From the NCBI RefSeq assembly GCF_030867095.1, contig NW_026775408.1:124001-188000 (forward strand): a DNA stretch of 64,000 bases, given 5' to 3'. The position numbers and the translations under genes were made by a program. This stretch comes from Alligator mississippiensis (lineage: Eukaryota; Chordata; Crocodylia; Alligatoridae). Numbering within the stretch: position 1 is the first letter of the stretch; every line of letters starts with the position of its first letter. Positions 23,182 to 35,100 of this stretch are shown in pieces. The notes below the pieces were generated by a model. The model was not told the DNA's origin, ran no database searches, and saw only the letters and a list, made by a program, of their open reading frames with translations.

Positions 23182-26100
23182 GTGGGTTGGAGCTTAGCTT
23201 CAGAAAACCTGTAAAATTTTGGCTTGTGCTGGTTAAGAGCTGCTTTTGTTTCATCCAACTTCCCCCTTTTAGTAAACGCCACTAATCTCACTGAGATTTT
23301 TTTGCAACTGTTAGAAGAAGAAATGAAAGCTATTTTATGAAAAAGAGAGTTTTACAGCACATGGATGCCACATTTTTCTCTTGGGGGCAGCCAACCATGG
23401 AACCTTGAAAGCCCCAAAACACTGCCCCTGCTCCTCCCCAATTTTAGGGACTTAAACATAAGACCCTGTATTCTTCTAACCATGATCAATAAACTCAAAA
23501 CACTGGGCCAGAGTGTGACACTAGTAGAAAAGATATGTCCCTTTTGGGCGCAGCTCTTTCATTAGTGATAAACCTTGACCAGTTCAGGGCCATCAGGAAT
23601 TGAAGTGGGAAGGAAATTTAGGAGCAGAAGGCAATATAATAAACACTTTTTGCTCTGTATTTTACCACAAACCTCCAAAGTCCCCTGGCTGCAAGATCTC
23701 TTCAAATGGGGAATATATTTTAGATTTACAGGTTTCCTTAGCATAATGCAGTATTAGTTCTTACTATTTCTGTGCATTGCAGTAAGCAGTTGCTATCTGA
23801 TCAGAGATGGCTCTGCAGATGTGATGGCTTGGAGTACCTCTCTATGTCCAGTTTCTGGGTTCTGTTTGATTGTATGATCTCTGTATGTGTATGCCCTTAT
23901 GGCTGGTTTTTGCTGAGCACTTTCCCCATGCTTCATAGTTTAAGTATAGGGATAGTGATGCCTAAATGACCTGCTCTGAATGGCACAGACATTAAGGATC
24001 ATTCAGAAAGAACCAAGTGTCTCCCTAGCAAAATAACAGGATGAATGTAACAGAGGGAAAAACCGTTTTTTCAAGTCTAGCCTCCAGCTGGAGGTAACAA
24101 ATAAACTGACCATCTGTTGAGAGGCCTTGTCTTACCTGGGGCCAGACTGAGACTGACCTGGAAAGTCACATAGCAGAGTGGACTGGAAGTGATAAAAGGT
24201 CCAGTCGTAGTCTGAGCAACTGTCTTGTAGCTCAGAATTCAAAGAGAAGACAGAGGTGGAGACATGACGTCCAGGACCTTAAAAGGACACTGTTGAAATC
24301 CCAGGGCACTTACACACATGCAGCAAGGCTGCTGTGGTGTCCAGCACGTTAGACCAGACTCAATTAATTGAGTCTGCTGGAGCACGTAAATTGATAGACT
24401 CTGGCAGCCTCATGCATTATGTGTATCCATGGTGCGGCACACCTCAGTGTTGAGAAAATGGTGAAGGCACACTTTGAACTAACACACATTTGGTGTGCTT
24501 TAGTTCAAAGTGCAATGCAGCCATTTTCTCAGTGCGGAGGCGTGCTATGCTGCTGGTACATGTGATGCGTGGGTGCTTTTAATTAGCATGGCTTGCTAAT
24601 TAAAAGTGCCCTGGGATGCATCAGGAGCAGGTGTAAAAATGCCCCCAAAGACTGTTCAAGGCTGATAAGGAATTGGGGCAGGGTATGGCATGCAGGGTTC
24701 TTCTTATTTTTTTTTTTCTTATTTTCTCTCTTGTGCTGTCTAAAAAAAGCAATTGGTTTGGAATTCCTTCCGTTTATACTGTCACACTGGTTGCAATGGT
24801 CACATACCACTGATCAAAGGCCAATGGTTATGTACCCCTGACTGGTTAATAAACTGTAAAACAGTGTAACCCCTTGATAGCAGAGCTTTGGAGAAGGTAT
24901 GCTTCAACTCCTGGAGATGCTTGTGGTTCCAGCTTCCAAGGCCAGTGAACTATGAGAGCAAAAGATACACACACATGCTTCTTCTGTCCTCAGCTTAAGC
25001 CTGGCAGTCATGGATTTTGACCAATTCCAATGTTGGGCGTCTAAAATCCCTTATGTCCACAAGACATGTATGTATGTGCTAGGCTAGGGCAACAACCACA
25101 CTTGCTTAGTCTGCCTGACTGCAAAGCTGAGCGTAGAATTCCTCTGGGAATGTAAGTGCCAAAAATGCTCTGTAGAAAAACATAGGCACTTAGATGACCT
25201 GGAGAGAGTAGAATGTCACTGTTAATCTCTCTTGATCCCTGTTTTCCTTGTATACATGTCTCGTCTGTTTTGATTGCAAGCTCTGTGGAGCAGGGGTATC
25301 TCTTATTACGAGTGTGCACAGTGCCAAGCACAATGGTGTCTTGATCTTACCTGGGAACATTATGTGCTACAGTCATACGAGGAAGAATAATAATAGCCAC
25401 CTATTAACCATCCTATTTCCATAATCTCTTCTTTGATTTGAACATTTTTAGGAAAGCCCTTTGACCCCATTATGATAATGAATGGAGCAGTGGGTAATAT
25501 CATCGTATCCATAGTACTTGGAGAGAGATTTGGCTATGAAGATCCCCAATTCGTTAAACTCCTACATTTGATCAATGAAAATGTGCGGGTTTGTGGAAGT
25601 CCATCAGTTATGGTAAATTTGAATATTTTAAAATCACTGTTCAAATGAATGCATCCTGTTGTATGGCCGCTGCAGAATGTTAATCTTTCCTATTAATCAG
25701 AAACAGTCCAACAAACTGGAGGATAATACACGGTTCCAGCTCAGAACTTCTTGCTTTCCAAAACTGAGCGCTGCAGTTCCTGTCGTGTAGCAGGCTGTAT
25801 CTCCCGAATTGTTCCACGGCCCCTGCATCAAATCATGTAGTCACAGCCAGAGTGGTAGTAATGACAAGCACATGAACACCAACAACAGTGTGCGTGTGCG
25901 TGTGCGTGTGTGTGTGTGTATATAGTATAACATACACTATCTATCATTATCATCAGTATTATTATCATGAATACTAATGATGATAATGTTCAGGTCTCTC
26001 CAGAAAGGCTCAGTACAGTGCACAATACCTGAAAATAGCTCATAGGATAAGAAACAACATGAGACTCCCCAGTTCACAACCTAAAACTTTAAACTGCACC

Positions 26101-29100
26101 CCATCCCCCCTCACTTTCACTTCTCTGACAATTTAACCTCAGAGTGCAAACCCTCTAGTGCACTGCAATGGAGCTTCCCAATCCCCATCTTGTATACAAA
26201 ACATCTTCCTACTCCCCTCCTAATAGAGAGACTTTAATCTGCAGTAGTTAGATACTTATGCTTATTACAAAACCCCCCCAGGTTAGTTAGCTGTTATTAC
26301 TGATGGCATTAAACTCACAAAGTTGTAATGCATTTTTATAACTATTAGGCTAAGTACAGACAGTCAAAAAGCCCAAGGCTGAATTGATTCAGTCTTTGCA
26401 GTTTAGTTTAAGCTGCAGAGATTAAAATGAGAAACAACTGGACAGACATTTACTTTTGAATCAGGGAATGCAGTCACGTGCCTGCAGTGGCTCAAGTCAG
26501 AAGCTGGCGGGGGGCTACAGCATGGCCAGTGTTGCCAAGCTCACTTATTATAAGTGGAATTGGGCTTGTTTTTAAAGGCAGTGCGGCTTTTTTTTCTTGT
26601 GAGACTTGGCAACACTGAGCACAGCTTTCTGGCAAGTAGCCAGCATGGGCTGTGTTCGCTTCCTTTTCCTGCTGCCCCCAAGGGCTCTGGGATTTGCTCT
26701 CCAGACTCACAGCAGCAGGACTCTGCAGGGTTGCTCATCACTTCCTCTTCCTGTTTCCAGGTGCCTGTGGGATTTGTAGTCTACAGTTGCAGCCAGCACT
26801 AAGCTTCAGTAAGTTTAGCAGGCAAGCCAGCTCTGTACTCAGGGGAAGGAGGGTTTAGCTGTGAGAAGAGGGTTTTAACCCCACCTCCCAGGCCCCAGAC
26901 CCTAGCTGGGGTTTGCCTGTAGGGAGAGGGGGGCAGTGCTTGCCTCCCCTGCCAACCCTTCTTTGCTGGAGCAGACAGCTTAGCCCAGCCCAGGGCTGGA
27001 GAGTGTGCTGGGATGCTGGGGGATTGTGATTTAACTTGGACCAGGAAGGGGTCAGGGATGGAAGTTTCACAAATTGGTTTGACCCAAATCTGTTAAGTCT
27101 GATACTACATTCAACCAGGTTTCTCTTGAACAAGTTTTCGCCATTTTGGAACTGGTTTATGTGCACAGAACTTCTGTTCTGTTACAGGTTTAAATCAGTT
27201 TCTGATGACTTAAACTGGTTTATGTGTCACTTCTGTCACTAGTCTTGCTGGTGCTAGGTGGGTATAAATGTGAATGATATTCTAAACTGAACAATTCTCT
27301 TTTTCATTTTGCTGTTTGTATTTGGAGATGCTTGCAGTCACAGCAGATGGTCAGGGGAGAAGCTTTTCTATGCTGCTGGGTCTGGTTCTTCCCTTAGCAG
27401 AGAGTAACTTCTTCAACCTCTTGTGGCTTAATGCGGGTGAGCGGAAGAAGGCTGGATGCGTTCAGGAGAGGGGAGCCAAGTGGGTGGGTGTCTGCTTCTA
27501 AGTGAAGTGTGTGTCCTGATTCCTGCAGGACCGAGGAGCACAGAGCTCTCATGCCTGTGCTTGCTAACAGCTAACACTATTATGCAATAAAAAATGGTAG
27601 GTCATTACTTACACAAGGCCATTCTTGATTTCATGGCATTTTTGACAGTTTTGACTGCAGTTAAATAATATGTGGCCAATTGATTAGTCAGTTGATGTTA
27701 TTTGGTCAATTAATCATAGTCATATAGCTCTCTCCCAGTGGCTGTATCTTTCCAACAGCATTCCCAGTTCTAAGGCATATTGGTCTCACTGAGCTTCAAG
27801 GAGAATTCCTGCAGCTGCTCCTCATAAAGCATGCTGGAAAGTGAATTGAGATAAAGGATTTTGTTTTAAACTTGACACTTTAAGATTTGGCTAGCTCAAG
27901 TCAGCACATGGAGGGAGTGGCCCTGTCCACACAGCTTCTGTGCCAAGTCAGGGTGGGGCGTTGAGATGCATATCCAAATGACTTGCTCTTACTCAGCAGA
28001 TCTCAAATCCTGGAACTGGGGGGACATAGCTGTTTCAGCACCACTCTGAATATATGTTTCTGATCACTCTCAGGCTCCCTGTTCTTGTGCAAGCATCTAG
28101 GGCCACTCTAAGAAGGCTCAGATAATGAGGAGCGAGGGCTTGGCTGATGATTACACCCCAAGCTCTCAAGATGTGAGCTTACCGTGCCTCAGTTAGCTGG
28201 TCAGCAAATGAGGCATAAAAACATTCATTTCCTTTGGTGGAGTGCTTTGGCCTATAAAAGTTACCTGCTCATGAAGTATTCTCAGCATTTATGTTTGTTT
28301 TCTCTAACTTCCTTTATTTTTAGATTTATAATCTATTCCCAGCCCTTGGATTTCTCCTGAAGGGCCACAAGGTTGTTCTTCAAAACAGAGATGAACTACA
28401 TGCGTTTTCACAAGTTACCTTTATAGAACATCTCAGAAAACTGGACAGAAATGACCAGCGCAGTCTTATTGATGCTTTCCTCATAAGACAGCAGGAGGTA
28501 ATGTCGTTGCAGTTTCTTCTGCCTTGCGTGTTTCCTTTTCAGACCTGATCGTAAAAGTTTAGGCAAAGCATGTACCTATCAAAGTAGCCAAACTTCACAA
28601 GTAGCTTGCTGCTGTTAGCCCTTTTTAACCAAGGAGGGAACGTCTACATGTGCAATGAATTTGAAGTAGGTTTACTGCACACTAAAAATATTGCACAGTA
28701 AGTTTACTCGGGAGCACATTTAAAGGGCTGCTCCAACATGTAAGACATGGGAAGTCCCATTGACACTGAGCTATTTTTTAGCTGCTCATTGACATGGAGC
28801 AGCTCTTGAGAGCTGCTCTATTTAAAGTGCCGCCCCTCTACCGGGCATGTGTATAGGTGTCAATGGGATGACACTGATGGCAAGAACCATTAAAAAACAG
28901 CTCAGTGTCAATGGGACTTTCCATGTCTTATATGTTTTTTATTGTATCAAGGTTTAAGAGTTCAGCCTCTTGCAGGACTCAGGGCCTTGTTACCCATTGG
29001 ACTTTGAGCTGAGAGCTGATCTAATTAAAACACCCACAGTGTCCTGTGCATTCAGCATCTCACATTTCAAAATGGTGGTGGCAGCACTTTAACTAAAGCT

Positions 29101-32100
29101 TGTTTGATGAGCGCTAGTTAAAGTGCCCCCACCACCATTTTGAAAGGCGGGGACCCTGAATACACGAGATGCTGCAGCACCCTGGAGTATTCTGATTAGA
29201 ACTCGATTAACTGAGTCTGCTCTGATGTGTTTTAATTGGAATGCATCGGAGCATGTGTAAAAATGCCCAGTAATCTAGTGCTTCAATCTAAGCCCTTACA
29301 TATATTCATGACTGGATGGGGTCAAGAGCTCAGACCTTTGTAGACTAAACCTGGCACAGAAAAAATGTGTGCATTTCTCAGGGCATCTGATCAAAGCCTT
29401 CTTGGATTAAAGACTTTTTTCACACTTTTTATTATATAGACCAGTGGTGACTAACCTGTGCCACAAGTGCCACTAGTAGTACAGGAAGCTGATGTGGCTG
29501 GCACATGATCCCTGCGTGCCAAGTTAAAGGGGGGTGGAGGTGCTAGCAGTGGGAGTCAAGGGAGCACTCAGGGACAGTAAGGGAATCAAAGCAACGCTCA
29601 AGGGAGGGCAGAAATCAGAGTGGTGCTTGGGGAAAGGGAAGCCAGGTAGGGGAAGGCGATCAGTGTGGCAAATAGGGAGGGGACAGAAGTCAGGGGTAAC
29701 TGCTGGCTTAAGGGTTTGGCTCCAAAGAAGCTGTGGGGTAGGTATTGCCAAATTCATTGTTGCCACGTTCTGGTGGCAATGGGATTTGCCGACACTGGGC
29801 GATGATTATTATACATTCACAAAGATTCATAGACGTTTAGGGCTGGAAGGAACCTCGGGAGATTATCAGGTCCAGCTCCCCTGCTCTGGGCAAGGAAGAC
29901 TGCCGGGGTCAAATAACCCCAGCAAGGTGTGTGTCCAGTCTCCTTTCGAAGATCTCCAGGGTAGGCGCCTGCACCACCCCCGCTGGGGGGCTATTCCAGA
30001 GTGGTCACTCGAACCGTGACGTTTTTCCTTATATCCAGTCTGAAACCTTCTTCTAGGAGTTTATAACCATTGCTCCTGGTTTTCCCCTGGGGTGCTTTGG
30101 TGAATAGTTGTTTGCCTAGCCCCTGATGCTCTCCCCTGATATATTTGTAAGCTGCTACCCAATTCCCCCAAAGTCTTTTCTTTTGCAGGCTGAACAGTCC
30201 CATATGTGTCAGCCTTTCTTTGCATGGCTTGCTCTTCAGGCCTTTAATCATATGAGTGGCTCTTTTCTAGACTCTCTCAAGCATCTCCTCATCCTTCTTG
30301 AAGTGCAGTGTCCGGAACTGGATGCAGTACTCCAGCTGCGGCCTCACCAATGCTGAGTAGAGCGGGAGAATAACTTCCTTAATTTTACTTGAGATGCAAG
30401 CTTGTTAAGTTACAGCTTCCCAGTCACGGCTGGTGAGAGAGATTTTGGGTGTCACTACTTCCTGCTGGTGGGGGAGCATCCCGCCTCCCCTTTTGGAAAC
30501 AGGAAATGGAGAAATTCTGTATTTGAATTCTAAGCTCAATTCGTAAGTGTTGAAATAAATTTCTTGGAATGCAAAACTCTAGAGCTCTTGGTTCAGAGAT
30601 GATACCTTATACTAGATCGACTAAGAAATTGCAAAAAAAACCAACCTTTTTCTGCAAGGTTTTGGGCGCACACACCTTTCTTTAGGCTGGACAAATCCAA
30701 GATAGTAATAATCCTCTTACTTAGAAAATAAACTTAATTTTGCACAGGGGAACTTTGAGGCTGGAAGTCTGTTCCCTTGGGTCTGTGAGAGTCTTTTGTG
30801 TGAGTTGGTCTTTGATGTGCAGATAAGGCTGTTCTCATCCCTGGCGGCGTCGGGTGTCAGGAAGGCAGGGAGGCTCAACAAATCTTTCCTTCTTGTTCAG
30901 CATTGAAGCGTATATTTTCAAAATAATAATAATATAATAATAAAATATTCATACATTATTAGTATATATTATTAATAATACATAATGCCCATACTATTAT
31001 ATTATTAATAATATATAATATATTATTAATACTAATATGATAATAACATATTTCCAAAATAATAATGAGCTCTAGAAGTAAATTTCTAGAGTTCATGCTT
31101 CTGATTTATTTACACACAGGTAAATTGCAATTATTATTACACTATTATTTTTTTCTATTAAGAAAGAAAATTCTCATAATTTGTGGGTACGCCCCGGGGT
31201 TGGGGACTCAGTACAACTGTACTCCCGTTCTTTCTGTCTCCCTCATGGGTTCTGTTTCTAATGGAGACCTTTGAGTCTTATTTTTTCCCTCCAGGAAGAA
31301 AATGACACAAATAGTTATTTCCAAGATGGCAATCTGAAAGCCCTCATAACCAACTTGTTTACTGCTGGCTTGGAGACCACTTCCACCACGCTGCGCTGGG
31401 GCTTTCTGCTAATGATGAAGTACCCCGAAATTCAGCGTAAGTGCTTTTAGGAGAACAACAATGGTGCTCAGCACACTGCATATTGAATTGGGGAACCCCA
31501 AAACCAAGGTGCTAGTAGCTTGAGGAAAGATAGTGAGGCCCTTCAGTAGAGAGCCATCAACAACTCCATGTCCTCTATGGCTCATGTTGTAAATGAGTTA
31601 GGGTTTTTATTTTCCTGCAGCCAGATTTGGATCTCAGTGGGTGTGTCTACATGAGACACTAAATGCACAATAGATTAATTCTACTGCGCATTAGCACATC
31701 ACGGCAAAAGCTGTGGTTCTGCACCTTTAGTTAATACCTGTTATTACAGGTACTAAACTTAATGCACAGGAACCATGGCACATTAATACACGTGTAGACA
31801 TGCCCAGTTACACCTATGTAAATATGGAGCTGTTGGGTTCTGGTCAATGGCAGTGCTTTCCTCTTGCAACTTTATAGAATTCAGTCTACCGACATCAGCA
31901 CAGCTCTCCTGGGTTCAGGGCTGGTGCCCCTTACTTGCTGAAGGAAAGGGTCAATGATGCACTGGATGATCCAGACTTTGGCTCTGTAACAGAATAAGTA
32001 TTGCTGTTGTTATAAGAACATATAAGATAACAAAAGAACTGCAATTTATTGGGTGAGATGATAGGTCCATCTTACCCAGTATCCTGTATTAAAGTGGCAG

Positions 32101-35100
32101 AGAGTGGATGCTAAAAGGGAGAGTGAACTGTGTATGACCGCAGTTTCTTTTAGGGCTGTGTGAAGCTTTGGTCCCTAATTCAATACAACGGAGATTTCTC
32201 CTGATTCGGTGGCTGAATGTCTAAATCCAAATTGAATCAGAGGACCCTTTAATTTCTCTGAATCAAATCGGAACCCTCCGAATCAATATGGAGAGATTCA
32301 GAAGGATTCGGAGATTTGGACATACACACAGCTTTAAATGTTTTTCCTACATACCTCTAGGTAGCAGATGGTTCATGAACACCGTGATGCTGGGACACAT
32401 GGAATGTCCCACAGAAGTGTGGGGGGCTCCCCAGTGCATTCGGCAGCAAACCCAGAAGTGAACCAGAAGCACTTCCGGTCCAATGCCGGGTCCACAGGGC
32501 AATGTGCTGGGGGGCTCCCTGGCACTGCCTGGCTCAGTGACTGGTGCCTCCTAGGTCTGGGGGGGGGTACCTATTGTCCCCCCACAGCCAACTGCCGAGC
32601 CAGAGGGTGTGGGGGGGGGGGCAGTGTGCTCCCCTGCAAACTTGGAAGTGGACTGGAAGTACATGGTATCTATATATAGTAATAGTATCTATATATATAA
32701 AGAAGATGATCAAAACATTTCATCTCTCTAAAAGCAATTTCAGTTTTAAATTTGATTTTAATTCTGTATTACATTACCATACATAAAAGTATATAAAAGT
32801 AAATGTGAAAAAGTCAAACAATTATTCATCAAAATGGAATATTTTTGCTCCAAAATGGTTAATGAAATAGATTTTTTCCAAAACAATGTGAGCTGCTCAT
32901 TTCAATTTAATCAAAAAATTCCTTTCAATTTAACATTTTTGCTATATAAGAACACAAAGGACAGTCATTTCAACATAAAAAATACATTTTTTTTCTGAAA
33001 AGGCTGACATTGGATGTTCATTAGAATTGGTTTCTAGTTTTCTTCTAAAGCAACATTATAGCAAACTCAAAAGGAATTTGTGAACCATTCTGATTTTGAC
33101 AGAACTTTATAATCTAGAATACCGAGAGTCCACCAGAGTCCCTCTCTTCAGCTTGAGTTAAATGGCTGCATATTATTATTTGGCAATTTAATGAAGTGAG
33201 TGGGTTATCTATGTGTCTTCAGAAGCTCTCCATTCAATTGTGATAGTCCTGAGCAAATACAATAAGGTCAGTACCCCATTATTTTTGGAAGTAGAGAAAT
33301 TTCTGAGAGTTGTCTGTATGGTTGCAATGTAATTTCATGTATTCCATAGCAGAAACATACAGCATTTCTTCGGGATCAGTGAATTCTGGTCTCCTCCTTT
33401 AACATTTACAAATGTTTGCAGAAAAAGTCCAGGAGGAGATCGAGAGAGTCCTAGGATCAAACCCTCCACGTATAGAACATCGTAGTAAGATGCCCTACAC
33501 AGATGCAGTTGTTCATGAAATTCAGAGGTTTTCTAACATCCTGCCAATGGACTTGCCTCATGAGACTACAATGGATGTAACTTTAAAGGGCTACTTTATC
33601 CCAAAGGTGAGCTGCCAGCAGCACTGCTTTGCTTCTCTTTTCTTATTGTCTTTATTTTTCTTAGCCGTAAACCCTCTGGAGTCCTGGCTCAGTTAGTTCT
33701 TGTTAAATCAGACTGGATCAGATGTCCTATGGCAGTATTGACGGGATTTATTGCTGTACTTTTTAACTCCTATTACCGTAGGAGTGATCAAATGACCATA
33801 TTCCTCTATGGGATAACTCCACAAATTTGATTTCCAGGGAACTTACATCATCCCCCTGCTGGCCTCTGTGTTGCAAGACAAATCTCAGTGGGAGAAGCCA
33901 GATGCTTTCTATCCTGAGCATTTTCTTGATGCTGAAGGAAAGTTTGTGAAGAAGGAGGCCTTCATGCCTTTTTCAGCAGGTACTGTCTGTTTTCTACTTA
34001 TTGCTGGGAGGGAAAGATGACTAAGAGTCAGGAAATTATAACCTCATCCAGTGGCTCTGGCTATGTCAAAGCCTAACATTTCCCTAACTGTCCCTTGCTT
34101 GGGACAGGTCCATGTTGGATTCAGTATCCCCCCATTAATGTAAGGGGGTGTGGTGATGAAGGGGTTAATACGTCTTGTTATAACTAGAGAGGTATGTGTA
34201 CGTGCAACTCACTCTGCACTCCTGCCATAGGCTGCCCCTTTGCTGACCTCACTCTGCACTCCTGCCATAGGCTGCCCCTCTGTTGACCTCACTCTGCACT
34301 CCTGCCATAGGCTGCCCCTTTGCTGACCTTACTCTTCACTCCTGCCATAGGCTGCCCTTCTGTTGACCTCACTCTGCACTCCTGCCATAGGCTGCCCCTC
34401 TGTTGACCTCACTCTGCACTCCTGCCATAGGCTGCCCCTTTGCTGACTTTACTCTCCACTCCTGCCATAGGCTGCCCTTCTGTTGACCTCACTCTGCACT
34501 CCTGCCATAAGCTGCCCCTCTGCTGAAACCAGCTGTTCTTAGAACTGGTGGTTCAGGCTCAGGAGTCAGAGGTGGAGAAGCGTGGTCCTTGCCACATTGC
34601 CCAGTCATGTACCATTGGCTATGAAAACTGGTATCCTCTGCTCAGCTAGTCCAATGGGCTGCTAGACTTGAGCAGACCTTTGTCCATGATCCTAAATGGA
34701 ACACTATGATGTCCCTAATGGCAAGAATATATATAAATTGTGTTTTATTGGGCATATGTTGGGCATACATTGTTGAATTGGGTATATATTAGGCATATGT
34801 CTAGGAGTGCCCATCTGGCACAATGTATTGTGTGGTCCTATTTTAAGGAGAGCATGGGACAAAATCAATTCTTATTGATAAGATCTGTCCAAACTTAAAG
34901 CTTTATGAGGCTATCCATAAATCAGGTGAAAGTAGTGCAAATCATGCCAGCTTGCTTGTTAGATAGAGTTTCTCAGAGTTTCAGGGCATCTGTTTTCAGT
35001 GACTAGCACTGCTGGTTTCCTGAGGGCAGTTTAAAATGTTGTTTTGACTAGCCCTGAACAAAAAAATCTGGTTTACAAAGATTTTGAAAGCAGATTCATC

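Noticed and set aside
34207-34530. CRISPR-like array
   Set aside because: The 40-bp repeats are directly adjacent with no unique spacers, inside a vertebrate intron; it is a minisatellite.
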